Shown here piece by piece: positions 1 through 6,357 of a stretch of DNA of 17,349 nucleotides. The notes below the pieces were generated by a model, which did not search any database, was not told where the DNA came from, and was given only the letters and a program-made list of their open reading frames with translations. Each line of letters starts with the position of its first letter. Position 1 is the stretch's first letter. The DNA comes from RUG11867 sp964553435 (GTDB lineage: Bacteria > Bacillota_I > Bacilli_A > RF39 > UBA660): assembly GCA_964553435.1 (NCBI GenBank), contig CAZKKM010000029.1, positions 1 through 17,349 of the forward strand, written 5' to 3'. Position numbers and translations under genes: made by a program.

Positions 1-107
1 AAAAGCCTCTAAAAGCAATTTCTTTCGAATACAAAAAGTATTCAAACCAACAATACATACGAAAACACCACACAACATTATAAATTATCCGTTATATATT
101 TTTTGTC
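1..107. other. Left-edge non-coding stretch
   Basis: I see no gene here. A small perfect inverted repeat, GAATAC-AAAAA-GTATTC, lies at 27-43 without a T-run, so it is not a convincing terminator. On the minus strand TATAAT at 77-82 could be the -10 box of a leftward gene that begins beyond the window edge, but no good -35 box sits at the usual distance. Confidence 0.3.
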
Positions 108-137
108 GAAAAAAAAGAACCAAAATATTATGGTTCA
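108..137 (-). terminator. Rho-independent terminator of the coiled-coil gene
   Basis: Read on the minus strand, GAACCA and TGGTTC (117-122 and 131-136) form a 6-bp stem with an 8-base AT-rich loop, followed directly by a run of eight T. It lies four bases past the stop codon of the gene ending at 141. Confidence 0.75.
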
Positions 138-140
138 TCT

Positions 141-1649
141 TTAGTTATTTTTCCAATAGTCTATTATCTTGGTGACGACGTCGACATCGCTGTTCAATTT
201 CTCGATCAAATCTTCCTTATCGAAGACATTCAATACATTGATGAAGAGCGGATTATCCATATTGACGAATTCCGGATGTTTTTCGATTATCTCGTCGACC
301 GTATTGGCTCCCAAACCTCGTAAAATTTCGATGTTGGTTCTTCTATTTTTCTCAAAATCGGTCAAACTAGGATCGGTCAATTTCAAAAGATAAATTATTC
401 CGCTTTTTGCACTCACATTCATAAATTCGTTATTGTAGACTTCGATCAATTTATCGACATTTATTTTTGACAATTCGGTAAGAATATTGAAAGTGAAATC
501 GATCGTAAATCCCATTCCATTACCTTCATCATCAGTAGTGATTATAGACAACAAATCGTCCAAATCTTGTGAATTGATATCGTAATAAATTTCAGGTTGA
601 TCGATCGTATACTCGAGCGGTACCCCGTGCTTTTTCAATATATCCATATTCTTGAGAACGGAATCTTTATTTGCGAGCATCTTTTCTCTCGCATAACTGC
701 TGAATTTGCTGACATCGATATCTTCTTTTTCGAATTTATCTTTCAACAGCGAATCGAACTCGACTGAAACCTTCTCTTCATTCGAATTTTCTTGAGAGTC
801 CTGAGCGCTTCCCAATTTTATATCGTCGACTTCTTCGTCGCTCTCTTCTTCAGGTAAGCTCTCGTTCATCTTCTCTTCCAAAGAACCTATCGTCTCGTCG
901 ACCAAATCTATAGCAGTCAAATCTTCGAGAGCAGACAATATATCGTTTGCTTCCTTGACAGCATCATCGCTTACTGGCTTTTCTTCATTTTCTGTTTTAG
1001 TCTCATGGGCTGGCTCGCTCATCTTTTCTTGAGATGCCTCGGATTGTTCTACCTTGACTTCCTGCTTAACTGGCTTATAAGGTGCATTTACGATTTCCAA
1101 AGCACGAGCATTCATCTCTTCCTTCATACTTTCGACCAATCGTACCAAAGATTGTGTTCTGAACAAAGACTCCTCTTCTGTAGCTCTACTTTTTTCGAGT
1201 TCCTGAAGCTCTTTGACATTGGTTTTCTTCTCTTCATTTCCTGCTTTTATCTTGGCTTTTGTCGCATCGATTTTGACATCTATTTTCGAAATCTTACCTT
1301 TCTTAGCGGTAATTTGCGAATTTATATCATCCAATTCCATCTTTTGAACTTCGCTGTCCGTATAAGAAATAGAACTCTTCTTGGCATTCAAAGCTTTGAT
1401 TTCCTCATTGGACATTTCTTTTAAGTTATTCAACTCTGTCGTTTTGTTGCCCAAATCCAACAAAGTAGCTTCGAGTTTTTCGATCGCGTTGTTCTTTTTA
1501 GCAATACTAGCATCGACCTTTTTTAAATCGCTATCACAATTCTCGAATCCTTTTATATACTTTTCGGCCAGCTCGTTAAAAGAATTGACAAAAGTTTTTA
1601 TATCTTCCTTGTGTTTGTAGTTACTTGATTCATAATCTAATTGTTTCAT
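141..1649 (-). CDS. Coiled-coil protein with acidic linker and repeated C-terminal helical motif
   Basis: The function is not recognised. The 502-residue product has three parts. Residues about 15-185 are charged heptad-like helix rich in Lys, Glu and Asn, almost surely a coiled coil. Residues about 190-295 are a Glu/Asp/Ser-rich linker that is probably disordered. Residues about 296-502 are a helical domain. In that domain NMDILKKHGVPLEY (334-347) and NIEILRGLGANTVDE (439-453) are each followed by a D/E-x-P-E-like turn, suggesting an internal repeat like the leucine-rich helical repeats of mTERF-type proteins. No signal peptide or membrane span is seen, so it is probably cytosolic. I chose the ATG at 1649 because AAGGTG lies 8 bases upstream; two in-frame starts further upstream (GTG and ATG) are too close to that site. 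It is a single-gene unit with its own promoter and terminator. Confidence 0.75.
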   Translation of the reverse strand: MKQLDYESSNYKHKEDIKTFVNSFNELAEKYIKGFENCDSDLKKVDASIAKKNNAIEKLEATLLDLGNKTTELNNLKEMSNEEIKALNAKKSSISYTDSEVQKMELDDINSQITAKKGKISKIDVKIDATKAKIKAGNEEKKTNVKELQELEKSRATEEESLFRTQSLVRLVESMKEEMNARALEIVNAPYKPVKQEVKVEQSEASQEKMSEPAHETKTENEEKPVSDDAVKEANDILSALEDLTAIDLVDETIGSLEEKMNESLPEEESDEEVDDIKLGSAQDSQENSNEEKVSVEFDSLLKDKFEKEDIDVSKFSSYAREKMLANKDSVLKNMDILKKHGVPLEYTIDQPEIYYDINSQDLDDLLSIITTDDEGNGMGFTIDFTFNILTELSKINVDKLIEVYNNEFMNVSAKSGIIYLLKLTDPSLTDFEKNRRTNIEILRGLGANTVDEIIEKHPEFVNMDNPLFINVLNVFDKEDLIEKLNSDVDVVTKIIDYWKNN

Positions 1650-1677
1650 TATCATCACACCTTTTTATTCTAGTAAC

Positions 1678-1706
1678 ATCATAACAAAATCGGAATATTT
1701 TGTAAA
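1678..1706 (-). promoter_or_regulatory. Sigma-A promoter of the coiled-coil gene
   Basis: On the minus strand the -35 box is TTTACA (1701-1706) and the -10 box is TATGAT (1678-1683), with a 17-base spacer and a TGT just before the -10 (extended -10). The start codon is about 29 bases past the -10. Confidence 0.75.
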
Positions 1707-1740
1707 GCATTAATTTATTAAACCAATAAATTTGTTCGAC

Positions 1741-1775
1741 TAATTAAAATAAAATGAACTTCAAAACTGAAGCTC
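1741..1775 (-). terminator. Terminator of the phosphoglycerate-mutase-like gene
   Basis: On the minus strand GAGCTTCA and TGAAGTTC (1756-1775) form an 8-bp stem with a 4-base loop and one G-T pair, followed by ATTTTATTTT. It lies about 90 bases past the stop at 1868. The 90 bases between them are AT-rich and hold nothing else I recognise. Confidence 0.65.
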
Positions 1776-1867
1776 ACTATTATATTTTAAAAATAAATTG
1801 CGATGACCGATTACATATTTATGAAATTTAGTAAATAACCGCGATCCATTATTCGATTTCAAAAACT

Positions 1868-3256
1868 TTACTTTTTTGAACTGAGCATTTTCTCTATCTT
1901 CGATAGTTTATGTACCAATTTATTGGCCTTAACTTCATCATTTATGTTTGTCAAGAAAGTCTGAGCTAATGCATATACATCCCCCGGATTTAAAGCATAC
2001 TCCGCTTTCGTGAACAAATTGCTCTGAAAAACCAAAGGTACCTTGCCAGAAAAGTCTATGACTTTCTGCAAAACGCCATCCATGACCGGTACATGTATTC
2101 CGAATAAACTGCTGACGATGAAAGTATAGCCCTTTTCTTTGGTCGCGTCGCTTATATTTTTGATGACTCCATCTATTGCCTGCAAATCGCTTTTTATGAT
2201 ATCCATCTTGTTATATCCAGCGATGGAATAATCTAATATAAATCCATCGTACGGTTGCTTTTCGATGAAATCGATGACCGCTTCTTTTGACGCGAAGAGA
2301 CTCATGTCGTTGACTCCATAAGTGATATTTGCACTCTTCTTTTTTTCCATGCCGTTTAGATAAAAATTCATGTCGTTTATTCTTGCTTCGGTCGTCAAAG
2401 CCAGTATTTTTATTTCGTGCTTTTCTATTATCGAAGCAAAACTTACAGATCGATCGTCGTTCTTTTTGAACATGAACGGCATATCATCTTTGAACGGGAA
2501 CAAACTGAATAGTTTGACTGGCATCTTTGTAAAATCGGCATAAAATCTCTCCATCTCGACGTCATCATAGTTGACGAATATCACTGTATCGTTCTCTTTC
2601 AAAGAAAATCCGCCAGTGATTATGAAAACTCCAGCATTTTCGGGCGCGACGACCTCCTTTTGCAAGATGTCGAATTTCTTTTCCGATTCGTTCCAATGCT
2701 CTCCTAATTCTCTATAAAAAGCTCGCAACAAATCGTCCGTATTTATTTTCTCTCGTCCTACAACCATACCTATCTTGCAATATTCCGCCAATTCGAAAGC
2801 CACTTTGCTGATAATTTTCTTTATGCCATCGTACGCGGCTGTCGAAGTGGCCGTCATGATGAGATGAACGAACACTTTTTTCTTCTTCTCGGGGTTCAAC
2901 ACTTTTAAAAGTTCCCTAACCTGGTTGAACTTTTCGGGACCATCGACAGCATAAAACAAATGCGCAGTGTTCTCCTCGCCGATACTGTCTCGTGCATTTT
3001 TGAGAACTTCATTCGTATCTAGTTTTTTCTCGAATATCAAATAATCTATTTCATCTTCCTGAGCTTTGCTCTTATTGGGCATACTGAAATTTTTGTAAGC
3101 TGTATTGTAATCCCCCGCGGTCGAAACCAAATTGCCAAATAGATAATTCTTTATCATGAAATCGAAATTCGGCATCAATTTCGGACTGTAGACTTCGGTC
3201 GAACCGCTTCGCTCGACACCGAATCCGTTAATAAGCATAAGCACTGTTTTTCTCAT
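1868..3256 (-). CDS. Phosphoglycerate-mutase-like protein, catalytic site lost
   Basis: The 462-residue product follows the sequence order of cofactor-independent phosphoglycerate mutase (iPGM, alkaline-phosphatase superfamily). The N-terminal VLMLINGFGVE (5-15) matches the family's LILDGFG start, followed by KLMPNFD (26-32). HLIMTATS (131-138) sits where HLxxDGRD belongs, VVGRE (165-169) where SGRYY belongs, and ITYGVNDMSLFA (311-322) where the YDxxPEMSA segment belongs. AIDGVI (360-365) matches AVDxxI. The reactive residues are gone. The metal Asp of LDGFG is Asn10, the GNSEVGH nucleophile loop is absent, DGRD is TATS, the DMVGH segment reads SIAGY, and ADHGN reads SSLFG. So glycolytic mutase activity is very unlikely; a binding or regulatory role is inference. 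The ATG at 3256 was chosen for GGTGA five bases upstream; an in-frame GTG nine bases earlier has no such site. It is a single-gene unit. Confidence 0.8.
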   Translation of the reverse strand: MRKTVLMLINGFGVERSGSTEVYSPKLMPNFDFMIKNYLFGNLVSTAGDYNTAYKNFSMPNKSKAQEDEIDYLIFEKKLDTNEVLKNARDSIGEENTAHLFYAVDGPEKFNQVRELLKVLNPEKKKKVFVHLIMTATSTAAYDGIKKIISKVAFELAEYCKIGMVVGREKINTDDLLRAFYRELGEHWNESEKKFDILQKEVVAPENAGVFIITGGFSLKENDTVIFVNYDDVEMERFYADFTKMPVKLFSLFPFKDDMPFMFKKNDDRSVSFASIIEKHEIKILALTTEARINDMNFYLNGMEKKKSANITYGVNDMSLFASKEAVIDFIEKQPYDGFILDYSIAGYNKMDIIKSDLQAIDGVIKNISDATKEKGYTFIVSSLFGIHVPVMDGVLQKVIDFSGKVPLVFQSNLFTKAEYALNPGDVYALAQTFLTNINDEVKANKLVHKLSKIEKMLSSKK

Positions 3257-3286
3257 ATCCGTCACCCATTCTATTCTTCATAAGAA

Positions 3287-3317
3287 ATTATAGCATACTT
3301 TTTTCATCTTGTGTAAA
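3287..3317 (-). promoter_or_regulatory. Sigma-A promoter of the phosphoglycerate-mutase-like gene
   Basis: On the minus strand the -10 box is a perfect TATAAT (3287-3292) preceded by TGC, an extended -10. The -35 is weaker: TTACAC at an 18-base spacer or TTTACA at 19. It lies just past the terminator of the zinc-ribbon operon, so the gene below is a separate unit. Confidence 0.65.
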
Positions 3318-3324
3318 AATTTCA

Positions 3325-3352
3325 ATAATAAAAGAAAGACTCATCGTCTCTC
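3325..3352 (-). terminator. Terminator of the zinc-ribbon operon
   Basis: On the minus strand GAGAGAC and GTCTTTC (3334-3340 and 3346-3352) form a 7-bp stem with one G-T pair and a 5-base loop, followed by TTTTATTATT. It abuts the TGA stop at 3353-3355. Confidence 0.7.
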
Positions 3353-4255
3353 TCACCACTCTTGTGATACTTCCATCCCGCCGAATTTGGCAATACAATT
3401 CTCCATATCGCCGCATAAGTTCTCGTCGTACACATCGTAAAGATGAACTTTCGTCATGTCGCCACCAGCATTGTATATCATACCTCGTATGATGATATCG
3501 GATAAATTCATCTGTTCGTAATAATGCTTTTCTCCGGTTATATAATAATTCCCATCTACTTCGACAACCTCAACTTCATCCGCAAGCCAATAAGTATCTA
3601 CTCCTGTATTCGAGTTGCCTTCATGAAAATCTACCCACAATTTATACCGATAATATTGATGATTTCCATACTTGCCTTCACCTGTGACTTCTTCGTAATC
3701 ATCTATTTCGTAATCGCGACCATCTCTAAAGTAAATGTCGCCGAACTTTGCTAGTGTATGTACTTTGATCGGCTTTTTTTCTCCGAAGCTTGGACTCGAA
3801 TTGTCAGAATATTCGATTATTTCTTCGTATGCCTCGGGATTCGTCTTCGCAAGTTGTAACCCATAAACAGTCGACCAGTCTTTGGCTTTGATGGCATTTG
3901 CATACTTATCGACGACATCTTTGGCAGCCAATCCTTCTCCGACATATTTGATGATGGGCCTCGTCGTGACAATTTCCACCTGCTCTTTTGAATTTGAAAC
4001 ATTTGTAATTACGGCCAATCCCGTAAATATGACCGAACAACTCATGAGTACACCGTAGAGATGCTTCTTCAAGAATCTGATGAGCAATTTTAAAAATTCA
4101 TCTTGAGCTCCACCTGTAAATTTATTCCAAACGTAGTCCTTGAATGCATGATCCGAAGGGTTCAATTTTCGGTGACATTTTGTACATTTCTCACTTTCGA
4201 TTTTGTTCTTTGTGCCACACTCGACACAATAAATCTCTTTTCTTTCTTTTGCCAT
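3353..4255 (-). CDS. Zinc-ribbon, single-pass membrane protein (paralogue 2)
   Basis: The function is unknown. This 300-residue protein starts with a zinc ribbon (Cys10, Cys13, Cys24, Cys27, two CxxC pairs). An amphipathic stretch containing DYVWNKFTGG and a strongly hydrophobic span at about 66-87 follow, then an outer domain of about 210 residues. The layout predicts a cytosolic ribbon, one membrane helix and a large extracytoplasmic domain. TcaA-like proteins of staphylococci share this arrangement, but I do not claim homology. It is a full-length paralogue of the next gene upstream: the first 86 residues are nearly the same, and the outer domains are diverged but still align (VDGNYYITGEKHYYE against VDGNFYVLGETHHIE). 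It is the last gene of the operon, 18 bases after its paralogue, with AAGAAGTG as a weak ribosome site. Confidence 0.8.
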   Translation of the reverse strand: MAKERKEIYCVECGTKNKIESEKCTKCHRKLNPSDHAFKDYVWNKFTGGAQDEFLKLLIRFLKKHLYGVLMSCSVIFTGLAVITNVSNSKEQVEIVTTRPIIKYVGEGLAAKDVVDKYANAIKAKDWSTVYGLQLAKTNPEAYEEIIEYSDNSSPSFGEKKPIKVHTLAKFGDIYFRDGRDYEIDDYEEVTGEGKYGNHQYYRYKLWVDFHEGNSNTGVDTYWLADEVEVVEVDGNYYITGEKHYYEQMNLSDIIIRGMIYNAGGDMTKVHLYDVYDENLCGDMENCIAKFGGMEVSQEW

Positions 4256-4273
4256 TGATAAATCACTTCTTTT

Positions 4274-5173
4274 CTAATGCTCGGGGAAAATTTTTGCTAC
4301 TTCTTCCTCCGACAAAAAATTGTACTTTTTATCCATCTCATCGAACTGTTCGTTAAAATCGATGTTCGAAGTATCTCCGTTTGCTTGAAACAAAAGCCCC
4401 CGCATGACCATATCGCTTATATTGCAAAATTCGATATGATGAGTTTCTCCCAAAACATAGAAATTCCCATCGACCTTCAAAATTTCCACTTGATCTGTCG
4501 TATAAAATCCACCCAAGCTTTCGCAATTTCCCTTCGAACAGAAGTTCATCGAAACATCATATCTATAAAACTCGTATTCTTTGAATTTCCCATGATTGTA
4601 GGAAGGAACCTCATCGTAATCGATATGAACCGCTCCTTCTTTGAAATAATATTTGCCATAATCGATGAGTGTATGTGTGGCTATCGGTTTAGTCTTCCAT
4701 CCTCCGTATTCATTGTTTGTCTCATCTTTGATGGAAGCATACACTTCCGGCAAAGCATATTCCAAGAGTAACCCCCTATATACTTTCTCATCACCAACTT
4801 TGATACTTTCCACATACTTTGTGACGAGTTCCAACCCGGATAGCCCTTCGCCCGTATAAATTTTCTCTATTACTGGACGTTCGGTTACTCTTTCTATATG
4901 TCCATCTGCTGCGATAGCATTCGCGACTATGGCCACTCCTGTGAATATGACCGAACAACTCATGAGTATTCCATAAAGATGCTTTTTCAAAAATCTGATG
5001 AATGCTTTGAAAAATTCATCTTGAACTCCACCTGTAAACTTACCCCAAACGTAATCCTTCAAGGCATGATCTTTTGGATACAACTTCTTATGACATTTGG
5101 TACATTTCTCATCACTTGCCTCGTTTTTCGTGCCACATTCGATACAATATATCGTTTTATCGTTCTTTTTCAT
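4274..5173 (-). CDS. Zinc-ribbon, single-pass membrane protein (paralogue 1)
   Basis: The function is unknown. The product has 299 residues: a zinc ribbon with Cys10, Cys13, Cys24 and Cys27, the conserved DYVWGKFTGG segment (40-49), a membrane span at about 66-88, and an extracytoplasmic domain of about 210 residues. The outer domain has two extra cysteines in CSKGNC that paralogue 2 lacks at that place, which could form a small disulfide loop (inference). The gene follows the 186-residue zinc-ribbon gene by only five bases, with GGGAG 13 bases before the ATG, so translation is probably coupled. Strong DNA identity with the 5' part of the downstream paralogue suggests a recent duplication, or conversion of that part. 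Confidence 0.8.
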   Translation of the reverse strand: MKKNDKTIYCIECGTKNEASDEKCTKCHKKLYPKDHALKDYVWGKFTGGVQDEFFKAFIRFLKKHLYGILMSCSVIFTGVAIVANAIAADGHIERVTERPVIEKIYTGEGLSGLELVTKYVESIKVGDEKVYRGLLLEYALPEVYASIKDETNNEYGGWKTKPIATHTLIDYGKYYFKEGAVHIDYDEVPSYNHGKFKEYEFYRYDVSMNFCSKGNCESLGGFYTTDQVEILKVDGNFYVLGETHHIEFCNISDMVMRGLLFQANGDTSNIDFNEQFDEMDKKYNFLSEEEVAKIFPEH

Positions 5174-5178
5174 GACGA

Positions 5179-5739
5179 CTATAATGCTCCCAAGAATACC
5201 GACAATTTGAATTCTATATTCTTCTTCCCTTGTACGACATTCAAGACGTAATAGTCTTCATCCGCGGCTTCCAAAACGATATCGTCCTGTGTCGACAATT
5301 CCTTTTCATCTAAAATATTCCCTTTTTCATCGTAATGCCTCAAATCCATCTTTTCGACATCGTTTGGAACGTACACATTTAGTCTCGTCTCTTTCTCGTT
5401 CACCAATACGTAATATTCGTCGGTTTCGGTATTATATTGAACGCGGTAATCTTCGCCTTCGCGAATTTGAACTTCATTTCCATTTTTCATGTAAAAGTTG
5501 ACTCCCACCGCCAAGACGATGACGATGGATAAAATTTTAAACACCAAAGTATCCGTGACGATACTCAAGATCTTGAATTCTCCTTTGAAAATACTTATCC
5601 CTTTCTCGATTTTCTCAAGTATCCAAACAAAAGTCCATCGAGCCGCGGCTTTCTTTTCTTTTTCAGTGAATTCATTTCCACAATTTTTACAATAATTCGC
5701 CTGATTGATGTTCTTTGTCTGACACTTAATACACTTCAT
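5179..5739 (-). CDS. Small zinc-ribbon membrane protein, first gene of the operon
   Basis: The function is unknown. This 186-residue protein begins at once with a zinc ribbon (Cys3, Cys6, Cys17, Cys20). A basic, amphipathic region (about 25-60) is followed by a hydrophobic span at about 67-83 and a C-terminal domain of about 100 residues rich in beta-type sequence (YRVQYNTETDEYYVLV, then paired strands up to FKLSVFLGAL). It has the same ribbon-membrane-outer-domain plan as the two downstream genes, but its outer part is shorter and does not align with theirs. Its ATG at 5739 follows GGGAGA eight bases upstream. As the promoter-proximal gene it sets expression of the whole operon. The three proteins may form a complex (inference from shared layout and tight spacing). 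Confidence 0.8.
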   Translation of the reverse strand: MKCIKCQTKNINQANYCKNCGNEFTEKEKKAAARWTFVWILEKIEKGISIFKGEFKILSIVTDTLVFKILSIVIVLAVGVNFYMKNGNEVQIREGEDYRVQYNTETDEYYVLVNEKETRLNVYVPNDVEKMDLRHYDEKGNILDEKELSTQDDIVLEAADEDYYVLNVVQGKKNIEFKLSVFLGAL

Positions 5740-5763
5740 ATATACTTCTCCCTCATTTGTTCG

Positions 5764-5769
5764 ATTATA
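5764..5769 (-). promoter_or_regulatory. Promoter -10 of the zinc-ribbon operon
   Basis: On the minus strand a perfect TATAAT is preceded by TGG (extended -10). The -35 region is poor (TTTATT at a 17-base spacer). The start codon of the first gene lies 24 bases past the -10 box. Confidence 0.65.
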
Positions 5770-5789
5770 CCACCACGCAAAACTTTAAT

Positions 5790-5817
5790 AAAGAAAAAAC
5801 CGGAATCCCGGCTTAAA
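5790..5817 (-). terminator. Terminator of the CotD-like gene
   Basis: On the minus strand AAGCCGG and CCGGTTT (5808-5814 and 5797-5803) pair with a 4-base loop and one G-T pair, followed by a T-run. It lies a few bases past the TAA stop at 5820-5822. Confidence 0.75.
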
Positions 5818-5819
5818 CA

Positions 5820-6143
5820 TTAAAAATTGTTTGGACAATTGTCGTATACGTTCGAAACTACATTTTCTTCACAACAAGTATAGCAAGGTGTGTAGAAGTG
5901 TCTGTATACGTAATGATTTACGATGCGAGTATTGATAGGAACGATGTGCGGAACGTTGCATACGATTTCCCTGTTTACTACTCTTTCTTGAGGGCATTCT
6001 TGAACCGGTGGCATATTGCAACCGCATGAATTGTTCATCATCGGCATAGCAGCCGGATAATCCATATTCGCCTGTGTTTGGTAATCGAAAGAATTGAAGT
6101 TGCCGTCGTTCATCGGTCTTTCACAACATCTATTTCTAAACAT
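5820..6143 (-). CDS. CotD-like inner spore coat protein
   Basis: This 107-residue protein is rich in Cys, Asn, Pro, Tyr and His, and lacks a signal peptide or membrane span. Its core, from VPHIVPINTRIVNHYVYRH to the following YTPCYTCCEENVVSNVY, has the pattern of the Bacillus CotD family (P-x-V-x-P-x-x-T-x-x-V-N-H then H-x-Y and a final NV segment). CotD is a structural protein of the inner spore coat made in the mother cell. The N-terminal half has CC and CGC pairs suited to cross-linking. The ATG at 6143 is preferred because AAAGGAAAG lies at a usable distance; an in-frame GTG at 6152 lies too close to that site. It has its own terminator and a candidate sigma-K promoter, fitting late mother-cell expression. 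The family call rests on remembered patterns, not a search. Confidence 0.75.
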   Translation of the reverse strand: MFRNRCCERPMNDGNFNSFDYQTQANMDYPAAMPMMNNSCGCNMPPVQECPQERVVNREIVCNVPHIVPINTRIVNHYVYRHFYTPCYTCCEENVVSNVYDNCPNNF

Positions 6144-6166
6144 AAAATACACTTTCCTTTCTAATG

Positions 6167-6194
6167 TATCTTATGACTTTCTGACGTGTTTGGT
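6167..6194 (-). promoter_or_regulatory. Candidate sigma-K-type promoter of the CotD-like gene
   Basis: On the minus strand CATAAGATA (6167-6175) fits the sigma-K -10 pattern CATAnnnTA. ACC (6192-6194) lies 16 bases upstream, where sigma-K promoters carry AC. No good sigma-A promoter was seen in the same stretch. The start codon lies 23 bases past the -10. Confidence 0.5.
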
Positions 6195-6265
6195 TAGGTT
6201 TTTATCATATAAAATTGGATATTAAAATCATCCATGTAAAGAATGCCATATTAAAGACTCTATGA

Positions 6266-6291
6266 TTTATCTCTCATAAAGTTTATCTCTC
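6266..6291. repeat. Two direct copies of TTTATCTCTC
   Basis: A perfect 10-base direct repeat occurs at 6266-6275 and 6282-6291, a 16-base period, in the non-coding gap between the CotD-like and acyltransferase genes. It could be a tandem operator or chance. The rest of the gap (6195-6357) holds no gene, and I see no convincing terminator for the acyltransferase gene in it. Confidence 0.4.
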
Positions 6292-6357
6292 GATCACCTT
6301 CAACCAAACCTATGTGAGCATCATACAAGTAAATCTTTTAGATGTTTTTAATACAAT

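Noticed and set aside
6195..6357. Tiny minus-strand frames, including a 14-residue hydrophobic one
   Set aside because: They have no ribosome site and end after a few codons.
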